A stretch of DNA of 53,580 nt from Gammaproteobacteria bacterium (GTDB lineage: Bacteria > Pseudomonadota > Gammaproteobacteria > Pseudomonadales > Pseudomonadaceae): the NCBI GenBank assembly GCA_018826895.1, contig JAHJYA010000044.1:1-53580 (forward strand). The letters run 5' to 3'. This document shows positions 1 through 8,773 of the stretch, piece after piece. The translations under genes and the position numbers were made by a program. The notes beneath the pieces are model-generated. The model searched no databases, had not been told where the DNA came from, and saw only the letters and a list, made by a program, of their open reading frames with translations. How positions within the stretch are numbered: position 1 is the stretch's first letter; every line of letters starts with the position of its first letter.

Positions 1-309
1 AGCGGCCAGAAAATCGTCCTCGACGCCGGCAGCGAACTGACCCTCAAGGCCGCCGGCAGCTTTATCAAACTGGACGCCGGCGGCATCACGATGGTCGGCC
101 CGGTGATCAAGTTCAACTCGGGTGGTGCACCGGGCAAAGGCTCGGGAGCGGCGCCAGTACTGCCAGGCAAGGTCAAGGCGGCGGATGCGGATAAGGCGGG
201 CATGGTCACCAGTGCCTACAGCGCCCAGGCTCTCGCCGGGCACCTGCTACCCGCCACTGGCTGCGTGTTCGATGCCAGCGGCAAGTGCATGATCCACCCT
301 CACGGATGA
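1..309 (+). CDS. vgrG: VgrG, type VI secretion tip protein (C-terminal end, cut by window start)
   Basis: The reading frame is open from base 1 and ends at TGA 307-309, giving about 102 residues. It reads as the repetitive beta-strand tail found at the end of VgrG/DUF2345 proteins: short alternating strands ([19 protein letters not shown]) followed by the typical [14 protein letters not shown] turn and a Gly/Ala-rich extension. VgrG trimers form the spike of the T6SS needle, and the C-terminal extension usually docks an adaptor or effector. The next gene starts inside the stop codon (ATGA overlap at 306-309), so the two are translationally coupled. The phage-like gp27/gp5 body lies outside the window, so family membership rests on the tail and on the DUF4123 neighbour. 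Confidence 0.85.
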   Translation, partial: SGQKIVLDAGSELTLKAAGSFIKLDAGGITMVGPVIKFNSGGAPGKGSGAAPVLPGKVKAADADKAGMVTSAYSAQALAGHLLPATGCVFDASGKCMIHPHG

Positions 310-1151
310 ATATCATGGTGAAGCCTATTCCTTCCCCCTTCGAGCAGGCCCCAGACCCGCACCTGCGCTGCGTGATTCTCGAGGCGACCGCCGACCCGGA
401 TATGCCCAGGTGGCTCTATCAACTGGCGCCCGAAGGCACACCACAGTGGGCGCCGCTGTTTCTGGATACGCCGTATCAGGCCTTGAGCGAACAGGGCCCG
501 GCCTTGGTGATGAGTGCCGCGTCTGATCAGTGGAGCGATTACGCCCATGCACTGCTGACGCAGAGCGATGCGGGCTGTGTCCTGTACCTGGACGATCTGC
601 GGCATTGGGATGCCGCGATAGCGCATTGCCAAAGCCTGCTTGCCGTACGCACCGAGGAACGCTCTGACCAGTTGATGCGCTTCTTCGAGCCGCGCTGGCT
701 CGAACCGCTGCTGGAAACCCTCAGCCCCGGAGAGCGCCAGGCCTTCTTCGGCCCGTTCTGCGGGCTGGCTTGGCGCAACGAGCTTGGCTGGCGCTATGCC
801 TCCCGCCCCCAGCCCTGGGACGGCACCCTGCAAGCACCCGGCTGGCTATGGTTGGGCGAGCAGCGCAGGCAAGAGCTGGAGAAAGCCCGCCTGCGGCTAT
901 TCGCGGCGCAAATGGCCGATGACTACCGCGCCGTCATTGATGCCTCGCCGCCTCAAGACTTCGTCCATACACAGCTTCTGGCGGCCCATGAGGCCGGCAT
1001 TACCCAAAAAGCCCATTACGAACGCTGGCTGCGGCTGGCACTGAGCCGTGGCCCGGAATTTTTGCAGGCCGCACCGGCACAGCGCGTCATGGCGCGTGAA
1101 GACCTGGCGACAGGTGCAAAACTGGATGAACTGGAAAGCCTTTCGGGCTAG
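306..1151 (+). CDS. DUF4123 family protein, T6SS effector chaperone/adaptor
   Basis: About 281 residues. I choose ATG 306 because it overlaps the vgrG stop as ATGA; a second ATG at 315 is possible, and an upstream in-frame ATG at 285 lies within vgrG. The first ~130 residues fit DUF4123 ([26 protein letters not shown], then [14 protein letters not shown] and the strand [17 protein letters not shown]). In this family the N-terminal half holds the effector and carries it to the VgrG tip. The second half is helical and rich in Leu/Arg/Glu. The gene sits between vgrG and the putative effector, the standard vgrG-adaptor-cargo order. Family assignment is by pattern and context; the cargo it serves is inferred to be the next gene. 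Confidence 0.85.
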   Translation: MNIMVKPIPSPFEQAPDPHLRCVILEATADPDMPRWLYQLAPEGTPQWAPLFLDTPYQALSEQGPALVMSAASDQWSDYAHALLTQSDAGCVLYLDDLRHWDAAIAHCQSLLAVRTEERSDQLMRFFEPRWLEPLLETLSPGERQAFFGPFCGLAWRNELGWRYASRPQPWDGTLQAPGWLWLGEQRRQELEKARLRLFAAQMADDYRAVIDASPPQDFVHTQLLAAHEAGITQKAHYERWLRLALSRGPEFLQAAPAQRVMAREDLATGAKLDELESLSG

Positions 1152-1161
1152 GGACAAGGAC

Positions 1162-3729
1162 ATGTCGAACGGCAAGACCTACACCGTACAACGCGGCGAT
1201 ACCTTGGGGGGCGTAGCCCAGCAACACGCCACCACCACAAGCGAGCTGCAAAAGCTCAACCCCATCATCCGCGACCCGAATATCATCCAGCCGGGCTGGA
1301 AGCTCAAGCTACCGGCTCAAGCCGCCGCCAACGAGGCGCCCGCGCCGACCAACCGCCAGGCTGGCGCAGCCGGCGAGCCGCGCGCTCTGCCGCCTGCACA
1401 GCACAGCGACGACTCCAGCAGCACTCAAGCGCAGTGCGCCGGCCAGTGTAATGACGAGCTGGTCGATGTGGTGCACATCACAGGCGACCCCCACTACTAC
1501 GTCTTGACCGAACAGCAGGCCCAGGCGCTGAAGCGTGAAATCCAGCGCGTACAGACGCTGATGGATGAACTGCAGCAGAAACTGGCGCAAGCCAAAGACC
1601 GCATCGAGTGCCTGAAAGATCGTACACAGGGCAACGAATGCACCTGTAGCCGCTGCATCAAGCAGGCCTGGAACGAGAAAGCCGGTGACGCCGGATTGCT
1701 GATTCTGTCGCCGCCTCAAGAAGAAAATGAGCGCCCACCACTGACCACCGAAGAAGATATCCAGGGCCAACTGCGCACCCTGCAGGCTGCGCGTATCTGG
1801 TATCAGTCGTATCACCCACTGCGCAACTCCGCTCACGCCACCGGCAACCTGCTGGAGCGCAGTACCTGGGAGCGCCTGCGGGACAAGAAGCTGGCCGAGC
1901 TGGATGCCGAAATCGCCACGTTGCGCGGCCGCCTATCGAGCGAAACAGGTGACAGCAGCACCCTGGGCAGCGGCACCCGCCCAGACCTTGCGCATGGCCG
2001 CGGTCGCAGCACTGAGCGTGCACGTGGTAGAGCGCAGCGCAGTGGTGTCACCGTCGTAGAGGTCATCCTGTTCAGCCAACCGGACAGGCGCTACTACATC
2101 GCCACGCGCTATCACGAACAGGTGGACTGGAAGCTCAAGGTACGTAGCAATGTACTGGCCGGTAAACCCTTCGGTAAGCAGTTGGCCAAAGACCTGCTCG
2201 ACGATATCCGCAAGGGCATTGGCGAAGGCCGCAAGGCGAGCCCTCTCGGCACGCTGGAAGCCAAGCTGGTCAGTTGGTCGAGCAAGGAAGACAACCTGCT
2301 CAATGCCCTGCACCAGGAAACCAACTGGACCAGCAACCCCGATGATGCCGCCCCCTATGCTATTTCGGCCGAGGCGCACGCCCTGCGTTTCGCCGCCAGT
2401 GCCAGCGCAGGTGTAAACAACTGGAACCCGGCCAAAGGCAATATCGAAGTCGGCGCCAAAGCCAGCGCGGCGTTTTCCCTCGCAGAAGGCTCGGTATCGC
2501 TGACCAGCTTCTTCCCCTCCCAGGGCGGCTATCCGCTGCGCCTGCGCTACCGCAACGCCGAAGGCCGTGAAGTCGATTGCCCGCTCGGCCTGGTACGCCT
2601 GCAAGGAAAGGTGGAACTGTCGTGCTTTGTCGGCGCCCAGGCCCAGGCCTCGGCGGGCGCCAAGGTACAGTACAAGCCCAGTGATGAAGGCGCGGGAGGC
2701 GCCACGGCCTTGCTCGGCTCCCCCCATATCGCCCCCAGCCGCGGCGGCAATCTCGGCCTGAAAGGTGATGCCTTCGCCGGCGCCCAGGCAGGCGGTGCCC
2801 TGAGCGGCTCCTTACAGTGGATAGAGCCCTCCAAACAGGGACGCGGCAGCGTCGTCAGCGGCCAGTCGAACGCCAGCAGCAGCTGGGGCAGCCTGGCTGA
2901 AATCAAGGCCGAAGGCAGCGCTGCCTTTGGTGCCGGTATCGGTGGCGAGTTCGGCATCAGTATTTCCAGCGACAGGCTGGCCGTAAATTGCAAAGGCAGT
3001 CTGGTCTTCGGCCCCGGCGCCAGCGGCGGTTTCTCCACCGTGGTGGACCTGGAAAAGACTTACGACCTGCTAAAACTGGTCTGCGAAGCGCTGGCTGATG
3101 TGGACTATCGCTATTTGTTGGGGGTGACAGAGGATGCCTTTAACTATATGGCTTGGGGGCTTTATCAGGTGGCCTCAGCTCCAAGGGGCACTGTTATTAA
3201 AGCGTTCGAGATGGGTAGACTGGAGCTAAACCGGTGGTGGCTAAAACGAAGCACTTCTAAAGTGGAGGCCGAGAGCTTAGCCCACTACCTACTTACGAAC
3301 CAAGCAGTGTTAGTAAACGGCCATAGGCTGGAGCTTAATAAGTTACCACCGCAAACTATTGGCCCTATGCTTTACATATTGAGCAATAGCTTTGTAGAAA
3401 GCCTACATGAAGCGCAAGAGAAAGCAATTATATTACTAATAAGCCATACCCAACACCGATGGCGCTACTTTATAGAGGTACTAGAGCATTGCTCCCCACA
3501 AGCAAATAAAGTTAATGCTATGGAAAGCCTTAACAGGCTTAATCGCTTGCTCGACGGCCCACAACAAAACGAATTCAATCGATTTATTGAACATTTAGCC
3601 GTTCGTGGCCTACCAGGTTCAGTTACGAGTAATAACACGATGCTAGCATGGACGCCAACAGACCCGTGGCGAAAGCTTGATATATTAATCGCAGCAAGAG
3701 CTAGTGGGAAATTTGACAACCTAGCCTAA
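1162..3729 (+). CDS. LysM-domain putative T6SS effector (polymorphic, Gly/Ala-rich core, AT-rich C-terminus)
   Basis: About 855 residues from ATG 1162, ten bases after the DUF4123 stop and preceded by GGGACAAGGA. Visible parts: a LysM module at residues ~6-50 (YTVQRGDTLGGVAQQH ... NIIQPGWKLKLP) that may bind peptidoglycan; a charged coiled coil with a CTCSRC cysteine cluster (~120-170); an Arg/Ser linker; a long Gly/Ala/Ser-rich beta segment (~415-640) with glycine-zipper-like stretches such as GGEFGISISS; and a helical C-terminal domain of ~200 residues. The C-terminal coding DNA is much poorer in GC (22 of 60 bases G or C at 3421-3480 against 40 of 60 at 3001-3060), which suggests a module acquired or exchanged separately. 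I see no hallmark of a lipase, nuclease or amidase. The Gly/Ala pattern suggests membrane insertion, but this is inference. Position after vgrG and DUF4123 supports a secreted cargo role. Confidence 0.7.
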   Translation: MSNGKTYTVQRGDTLGGVAQQHATTTSELQKLNPIIRDPNIIQPGWKLKLPAQAAANEAPAPTNRQAGAAGEPRALPPAQHSDDSSSTQAQCAGQCNDELVDVVHITGDPHYYVLTEQQAQALKREIQRVQTLMDELQQKLAQAKDRIECLKDRTQGNECTCSRCIKQAWNEKAGDAGLLILSPPQEENERPPLTTEEDIQGQLRTLQAARIWYQSYHPLRNSAHATGNLLERSTWERLRDKKLAELDAEIATLRGRLSSETGDSSTLGSGTRPDLAHGRGRSTERARGRAQRSGVTVVEVILFSQPDRRYYIATRYHEQVDWKLKVRSNVLAGKPFGKQLAKDLLDDIRKGIGEGRKASPLGTLEAKLVSWSSKEDNLLNALHQETNWTSNPDDAAPYAISAEAHALRFAASASAGVNNWNPAKGNIEVGAKASAAFSLAEGSVSLTSFFPSQGGYPLRLRYRNAEGREVDCPLGLVRLQGKVELSCFVGAQAQASAGAKVQYKPSDEGAGGATALLGSPHIAPSRGGNLGLKGDAFAGAQAGGALSGSLQWIEPSKQGRGSVVSGQSNASSSWGSLAEIKAEGSAAFGAGIGGEFGISISSDRLAVNCKGSLVFGPGASGGFSTVVDLEKTYDLLKLVCEALADVDYRYLLGVTEDAFNYMAWGLYQVASAPRGTVIKAFEMGRLELNRWWLKRSTSKVEAESLAHYLLTNQAVLVNGHRLELNKLPPQTIGPMLYILSNSFVESLHEAQEKAIILLISHTQHRWRYFIEVLEHCSPQANKVNAMESLNRLNRLLDGPQQNEFNRFIEHLAVRGLPGSVTSNNTMLAWTPTDPWRKLDILIAARASGKFDNLA

Positions 3730-3734
3730 TATAA

Positions 3735-3757
3735 AATGGCCGCCGCTGGCGGCCATT
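3735..3757. terminator. Bidirectional intrinsic terminator between convergent effector and lipoprotein genes
   Basis: Perfect 10-base-pair stem AATGGCCGCC / GGCGGCCATT with a three-base loop (3745-3747). A-rich sequence precedes it and TAAATTATAA follows, so both strands have weak A/T flanks after the hairpin. It lies five bases after the effector stop and three before the stop of the leftward lipoprotein gene, so it can end both transcripts. Confidence 0.75.
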
Positions 3758-3760
3758 AAA

Positions 3761-4756
3761 TTATAATGGCTGATCGACCTGAATGGCACAACGAAAACTA
3801 TTACCTAAGAAATGCCCGTTTTGAACCGGTTCATCTGCCCAGCGTCGAACAGTATTGGCAGATTGCCAGTTCAGTTCGGAAATATTTGAGCCACGACGAA
3901 TTTTCTTTACTCCCGTCTCGGGGCCCTGTGGATTTTCGGCAGGGGAGTACCGATAATAATCTGGCGCGTACCAGTCATTTACCCAATCAGTGGCGTTACC
4001 TGCCATGTCATATAGACCAAGCGGACTAGGTGCGAACTGCCCTAGTGGTAATACATCTGTTTGTTCATCCCGAGGAATATTACGCCCATAGTCTAAGCTT
4101 CCGGTATCGGTGGGATATTGTACATATTGGCCACGATTTCTAGCTGCAAACTCCCACTGTGCCTCGGTAGGTAGATCAACCGGATAGCCGCTCAAATCGC
4201 CTAGCCACAAACAATAGTTTTTCGACTCCTGCCAAGTTTTGGCAGGCGCCGGATTGTCTTTCCGAAACATATCTTTTAGATCTTCACGATCACGATACTC
4301 TGCGTCAAATAAGGTCAGCCCTTGACTTGTCCTAAACAGATCAAAGTCACCATGACTAACTTGATAGCTCGACAAATAGTAACTGCTCAACCGCACCTGA
4401 TGCAGATAGTCGTCATCGAACTTTCCGGTAATCGGGCATAGTTCGTCCGGCTCATAGCCATAGGGCCAGGTGCCCATATTGGTCTGGTCAAAGTCGCAAG
4501 GGGCGCCGAAGTCGCCCATCTCGAACTCTCCACCTTCGATAAACACCATCTCGTCCAGCGAGCGCACCACAGTGCTGAGCATCTGTCTGCGTAGATCATC
4601 CGAAAGCTTGGGGTAGCGCGCGTCAATTCGCTCTGCGATAGCTGCGACCTTTTCCGGGCTGAGCTTTTCGCTTTTCGGTAGTGGCTGAGATTGGGCTTGG
4701 CAGCCTACAGCCAGGAGTGGAAAAAAAAGAGTAAGTATTAATTTACAACAATGCAT
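3761..4756 (-). CDS. FGE/SUMF1-fold lipoprotein, candidate periplasmic immunity protein (copy 2)
   Basis: About 331 residues from ATG 4756 (AAGGA eight bases upstream; a longer in-frame start at 4810 would bury the signal peptide). MHCCKLILTLFFPLLAVGC is a lipoprotein signal with lipobox AVGC, so the product should be membrane-anchored in the periplasm. The mature part has the FGE-sulfatase/SUMF1 fold: FIEGGEFEMGDFGAP near the start, DLPTEAQWEFAAR, GLYDMAGNATDWVNDWY, RRGSN and a final FRCAI. The two cysteines that oxidise substrate in true FGEs should lie just after the RRGS motif; here the segment is NISELNWQSANTVRRW with no cysteine, so sulfatase-maturing activity is unlikely. It is a close duplicate of the gene at 4777-5760 and converges on the effector gene. 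Immunity is inferred from duplication, location and export signal, not from a known family role. Confidence 0.7.
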   Translation of the reverse strand: MHCCKLILTLFFPLLAVGCQAQSQPLPKSEKLSPEKVAAIAERIDARYPKLSDDLRRQMLSTVVRSLDEMVFIEGGEFEMGDFGAPCDFDQTNMGTWPYGYEPDELCPITGKFDDDYLHQVRLSSYYLSSYQVSHGDFDLFRTSQGLTLFDAEYRDREDLKDMFRKDNPAPAKTWQESKNYCLWLGDLSGYPVDLPTEAQWEFAARNRGQYVQYPTDTGSLDYGRNIPRDEQTDVLPLGQFAPSPLGLYDMAGNATDWVNDWYAPDYYRYSPAENPQGPETGVKKIRRGSNISELNWQSANTVRRWADEPVQNGHFLGNSFRCAIQVDQPL

Positions 4757-4776
4757 AGCGACATCCTTGTAGATAT

Positions 4777-5760
4777 TTAGTTTAATGATTGGCCGGACTG
4801 AATCGCACAACGAAAACTACTATCTGGAAAGTGCCGAGTGCTGGCAGGTGGTTCTGGCCAACGCCTTACTGTATTGGCCGCTTGCCAGTTCAGCTCAGAA
4901 ATACTTGAACCACGCCGAACCTTCTGAGTTCCACTTTCCGGGCCTTGAGGATTTTCGGATGGAGAATTTCTATAGTACTCCGGATCATACCAGTCGTTAA
5001 CCCAATCAGTAGCATTACCAGCCATATCGTAAAGCCCAAGCGGGCCGGGAGCGAACTGCCCGATAGCCAGCTCATTTGTTTCTTCATCTTTTGGGATATT
5101 CTTCCCATAATTCAAGCTACCGGTGTCTGTAGGGTAATGCACATACTTCCCACGATTTCGTGCGGCATATTCCCACTGCGCCTCGGTTGGAAGGTCTATC
5201 GCATGTCCACTTAACCCTCCGAGCCATAGACAATAGTCTTTGGCTTCCTGCCACTTCATCGTAGGCGCCGGCTTATTTTCATGAAAGAAACCACGCTCAC
5301 GTAAGACCTCATCAAATAAAGGTAACCCTAAGCTAGCCCGGAACACATCAAAATCCCCCAACCGGGTCTGATAACTTGCCAAGTAGTAACTGCTTAACCG
5401 CACCTGATGCAGGTAGTCGTCATCAAACTTTCCGGTAATCGGGCATAGTTCGTCCGGCTCATAACCATAGGGCCAAGTGCCCATATTGGTCTGGTCGAAA
5501 TCGCAAGGGGCGCCAAAGTCGCCCATCTCGAACTCACCGCCTTCGATAAACACCATCTCGTCCAACGAGCGCACCACCGTGCTGAGCATCTGGCTGCGCA
5601 GGTCATCCGAAAGCTTTGGGTAACGCGAGTCAATTCGCTCTGCGATAGCTGCAACCTTTTCCGGGCCGAGCTTTGCGCTTTTCGGCAAGGGCTGCGATTG
5701 AGCCTGACAGCCAACAACCAGCAGCAGCGCAATGGAAGGGAGGAGCATTCGGCAATACAT
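4777..5760 (-). CDS. FGE/SUMF1-fold lipoprotein, candidate periplasmic immunity protein (copy 1)
   Basis: About 327 residues from ATG 5760, with AAGGA ten bases upstream. The signal peptide MYCRMLLPSIALLLVVGC ends in a lipobox. The gene lies 20 bases upstream of its paralogue at 3761-4756 and is probably cotranscribed with it. The first ~120 residues of the two are nearly identical (SLDEMVFIEGGEFEMGDFG, then an identical stretch through TWPYGYEPDELCPITGK); the middle, about residues 125-165, differs in sequence and length; the SUMF1 core (DLPTEAQWEYAAR, LYDMAGNATDWVNDWY, RRGSS, FRCAI) is shared. As in the copy, no cysteine follows RRGS where FGE catalysis needs one. The patchy divergence is what repeated duplication with selection on a partner-contact surface would give. 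Alternative: a periplasmic binding scaffold unrelated to immunity. Confidence 0.7.
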   Translation of the reverse strand: MYCRMLLPSIALLLVVGCQAQSQPLPKSAKLGPEKVAAIAERIDSRYPKLSDDLRSQMLSTVVRSLDEMVFIEGGEFEMGDFGAPCDFDQTNMGTWPYGYEPDELCPITGKFDDDYLHQVRLSSYYLASYQTRLGDFDVFRASLGLPLFDEVLRERGFFHENKPAPTMKWQEAKDYCLWLGGLSGHAIDLPTEAQWEYAARNRGKYVHYPTDTGSLNYGKNIPKDEETNELAIGQFAPGPLGLYDMAGNATDWVNDWYDPEYYRNSPSENPQGPESGTQKVRRGSSISELNWQAANTVRRWPEPPASTRHFPDSSFRCAIQSGQSLN

Positions 5761-6290
5761 GACAACGTCCTTGTGAGTCGGATCAACAATTTAGCCTTAC
5801 CAGGCTGGGCCAGGCACAACGCTCAAAGCCTTGGTCCAGACAATACCCAGCACAGTGCCGACAGTGCCAGACGAGATGACCCACGCTGTGCACTCTGTCA
5901 TAGGGATCAGCTGGTTTGTCTCTGACGCCCGTTCCAAGCACGAGTTCTGTAGAGCACACGATTAACCCGCTCGTTGATGCCCAGATCTTCTTCTCGATGC
6001 TAAATAACGATCAGACTGGTAGCGGCATCAACCCTTCGCAGGGCAGCGCGTGCATCAACAGCGCCCAAGCGGCATACACTTGGTAGGGCTTGGAGCAGCA
6101 CCGCTCACCTGTGGATAACTCTGTTGAAAACCCGGTGAAAAAGTCGCGCCAGGCGTTTGCCCAGCGCCTCTGCTTTTATCCGCTCAGCCTTTCCTGGCGC
6201 GCCCGTCAGGTTATTTGCAGAGGCCGCGGGCACGCCTGCGGAAAATGTGGATAAAAACTAACTGCCTGTTTCACAAAGCCTTTTTCTCAC
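5761..6290. other. Gene-free stretch with two DnaA boxes and an inverted repeat
   Basis: I find no convincing coding region in these 530 bases; stops are frequent and no frame shows the local codon bias. Two perfect TGTGGATAA sequences (reverse of TTATCCACA, the DnaA-box consensus) occur at 6110-6118 and 6246-6254 in the same orientation. Between them lies a nine-base inverted repeat, CGCGCCAGG at 6145-6153 and CCTGGCGCG at 6193-6201. The left part near 5761 carries the ribosome site of the lipoprotein operon and presumably its promoter. Confidence 0.5.
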
Positions 6291-7541
6291 TCAATGGCGC
6301 ACCCGCTGCAGCCCTGGTAACACCGCCACGAGGACCAACGCGCCGAGAGCACCAGCCAGCAAGAACAGGCCGTCGTAACCCAGCCATTTGGCCAGGGCGC
6401 CGCTGCTGGCGCCGACCACGCCGGCCAGCAGCAGTTGGGCCGAGGCTTGCAGGGTAAAGTCGGCGCCTTCGTGCTCGGGTCGGCACATACGCATCATGGC
6501 GGCGAACAGGGCGACCGTGGACATGCCATCGGCGGCCTGCTCGAACAGGGCGATGGCGTAAACCAGGGGACGATCGGCGCCCGCATTCACCAGCAGGGCC
6601 ATGGCGGCGATGCCGGCTGCCTGCAGCGCACCGAATAGCAACAGTGCACGCAAAGCGCCGAGGCGGGCATAGAGCAAGCCGCCGATCAGCGCGCCGGCGA
6701 TGCCGACCAGGCTGCTAATCAGGGTCAGTTGACCGAGCTCGGTGGTGCTCCAGCCCTGGTCAACCAGCATGGGCTTGATCATCGGCGAGCCGAGCGCATC
6801 GCCCAGCTTGAAGGTCAGCACCACCAGCAGCCAGGCGAGCATGCCGGGCTGCAACAGCAGGCCGCGGTAATGGGCCAGCAGCAGGCCTGGACCAAGGGCG
6901 GTTTCGGCCAGGGCGGGCTGCTGCGGTGCCTGGCGCGACTCGGCGAACAGCCAGATAGGTACGCTCATCAGGAGCAGTAGACCAGCGACCAAGCCCATGG
7001 CCAGGTTCCAGCCCAGGGGGTCGATCACCAGCAACAGGCCGCTGCCGCTGACCAGCATGCCGATTTTGTAGCCGCCCACTTGCAGACTATTGCCCAGGCC
7101 GCGCCAACGTTCGGGCAACAGGCGCACGGTAAGGCCATCGGTGGCGATGTCCTGGGTCGCGGCAGCGAAGTTGATCAGCAGAAGGACGCCCAACAGCCAG
7201 ACCAGTCCGCTGCCAAACAGGCTCTGCGGCGCCATCAGGGCCAGGCCGGCGACGCCAAGGGTAACCCCGCCCTGCAGTGGCAGAATCCAGCCACGGTGGT
7301 GGCCCAGGCGCCGTGAGCCGATGCGGTCGACCCAGGGTGCCCAGAGCACCTTGAGCAGCCAGGGCAGTGCCAGCAGCTTGAGCAGGCCGATCCACGCCAG
7401 GTCGACACCGTGCTGACGCAGCAGCACCGGCAGGGAATGGGCGATCAGCCCCGAGGGCAGGCCCTGGGCGCAATATAACGATGCCAGCAACACCAGGGTG
7501 GCAGTGGCCGGGCGGTCAGGGGCGAAGCGGTTGAGCGACAT
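6291..7541 (-). CDS. MFS transporter, AmpG/PAT-like family
   Basis: About 416 residues, nearly all hydrophobic, with roughly 12 membrane segments. I prefer ATG 7541 over GTG 7544 because AGAGG then sits six bases away. Signatures of the AmpG (muropeptide permease) / peptide-acetyl-CoA transporter branch are visible: W.PWVDRIGSRRLGHHRGWI in the loop after the second segment, and AATQDIATDGL in segment four (AmpG proteins carry A.QDI..D). AmpG itself imports anhydromuropeptides for cell-wall recycling; Pseudomonas has paralogues tied to siderophores and other cargo, and nothing nearby fixes the substrate. It diverges from the alpha/beta hydrolase at 7750 and appears to be transcribed alone. Confidence 0.75.
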   Translation of the reverse strand: MSLNRFAPDRPATATLVLLASLYCAQGLPSGLIAHSLPVLLRQHGVDLAWIGLLKLLALPWLLKVLWAPWVDRIGSRRLGHHRGWILPLQGGVTLGVAGLALMAPQSLFGSGLVWLLGVLLLINFAAATQDIATDGLTVRLLPERWRGLGNSLQVGGYKIGMLVSGSGLLLVIDPLGWNLAMGLVAGLLLLMSVPIWLFAESRQAPQQPALAETALGPGLLLAHYRGLLLQPGMLAWLLVVLTFKLGDALGSPMIKPMLVDQGWSTTELGQLTLISSLVGIAGALIGGLLYARLGALRALLLFGALQAAGIAAMALLVNAGADRPLVYAIALFEQAADGMSTVALFAAMMRMCRPEHEGADFTLQASAQLLLAGVVGASSGALAKWLGYDGLFLLAGALGALVLVAVLPGLQRVRH

Positions 7542-7749
7542 CACGACCTCTGTGGCACGAGCCTGGGCAAGGTGCGAATTGAGCCAGCCTGGCGCGCTGC
7601 GTGCAAGGTGGTGCGGGCGTGGCGTTACATATCCGTTAACAAAGCGGCGGCCTGTATCGCGCGAATTCGCCGGAAAATGCCAAACATTGTGCGCGCGGCC
7701 TGGTCTATTGCCGGTCCCTTGCTCCGCCCCCTTCGATCAGGATTTCCCC

Positions 7750-8643
7750 ATGATGACGTCCCTTGCCGCGCTGTTGCGCCGTCGCTGGCTGAGCATGAGT
7801 TTGCTGGCATGCCTGTGCCTTGGCTTGCCGATTGGCTGCGCGCAGCTGGAGCGCAAGGAGCGCGAGCTGGTCTTTCGCATTGAGCCGGGTACCGCCCGCT
7901 GGTTCGGCGGCCTGCCGGCCGGCGTGCAAGAGCGTCAACTGGAGGTACCGACTTTCGGCCCCGACCAGAGCCTGCATGCCTGGTGGTGGCCGGCCGCACG
8001 CGCCGATGCACCCACCCTGCTCTACCTGCATGGCTCGCGCTGGAACCTCACCGGTCAGCTGTTTCGCATTGAGCAACTGCATTCACTGGGGTTCTCCGTG
8101 CTGGCCATCGACTACCGCGGCTTTGGCGAGAGCCGCGGCGAGCTGCCGTCCGAGCGCACGGTGTACGAAGATGCCGAAGCGGCCTGGGCGCACCTGACCG
8201 AGCTGCAGCCCCAGGCGAGCAAGCGCTTTATCTACGGCCATTCCCTGGGTGGTGCGGTGGCCGTGAACCTCGCCGAGCAGTTATCCACCGGCACGGACGA
8301 GCCGGCGCTGGGTGGGTTGATCGTTGAGTCGAGCTTCACCAACCTGGCCGATGCAGCCACAGCCGTGGTCCGTGAGCACACCTCGCTGCCGGTGCACTGG
8401 TTGCTGTCGCAGAAGTTCGACTCCCTGAGCAAGATCGAGCACATCAAGGTGCCGGTGCTGATTGCCCACGGCACCGGTGACCGCTATATCCCGGCGCGCT
8501 TCAGCGAGCAGCTCTATGCCGCCGCCCCGGAGCCCAAGCGTCTGTTGCTGATCGACGGTGCCAACCACAACAACGGCCTGCGTACGGGCCGGCGCGAATA
8601 CCGCGAGGCGCTGCATAGCCTGTTTGGCCTGCCGCGCTCGTAG
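7750..8643 (+). CDS. Alpha/beta hydrolase, probable lipoprotein
   Basis: About 297 residues from ATG 7750 (AGGA eight bases upstream); ATG 7753 is equally possible. The N-terminus has a basic start, a hydrophobic stretch and LPIGC, an acceptable but weak lipobox. The catalytic set is readable: oxyanion HGSRWN, DYRGFGES after the next strand, nucleophile elbow YGHSLGG, acid in HGTGDRYIP and histidine in GANHNN. The layout matches the YfhR/Bem46-like serine hydrolases, envelope enzymes with generally unknown substrates. It stands alone between the divergent MFS gene and the convergent GGDEF-EAL gene. Confidence 0.8.
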   Translation: MMTSLAALLRRRWLSMSLLACLCLGLPIGCAQLERKERELVFRIEPGTARWFGGLPAGVQERQLEVPTFGPDQSLHAWWWPAARADAPTLLYLHGSRWNLTGQLFRIEQLHSLGFSVLAIDYRGFGESRGELPSERTVYEDAEAAWAHLTELQPQASKRFIYGHSLGGAVAVNLAEQLSTGTDEPALGGLIVESSFTNLADAATAVVREHTSLPVHWLLSQKFDSLSKIEHIKVPVLIAHGTGDRYIPARFSEQLYAAAPEPKRLLLIDGANHNNGLRTGRREYREALHSLFGLPRS

Positions 8644-8710
8644 CTTGGTGCCTGTTGCAGTTGTGTGGGCAGCCGCACCCGTCGCTAAAACCTGCGTCGC
8701 GGCCACCTTT

Positions 8711-8732
8711 CGCCGCGGGGCGCGGCTCCTAC
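8711..8732 (+). repeat. REP-like palindromic unit
   Basis: CGCCGCGGGGCGCGGCTCCTAC is one arm-plus-core of the Pseudomonas REP family (reverse strand begins GTAGGAGCCGCG). It lies in the 130-base gap between two convergent genes, the usual place for REPs. Related copies are at 47059-47204. Confidence 0.6.
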
Positions 8733-8773
8733 CGAGATACTCGCCACACCGCTCGATGCAACGGCAACAGCCG

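Noticed and set aside
285..305. Upstream start for the DUF4123 protein
   Set aside because: It lies inside vgrG; ATG 306 overlaps the vgrG stop and is the normal coupled start.
3761..5760. Sulfatase-maturing FGE activity for the two lipoproteins
   Set aside because: No cysteine pair after the RRGS motif and no sulfatase gene in the window; only the fold is supported.
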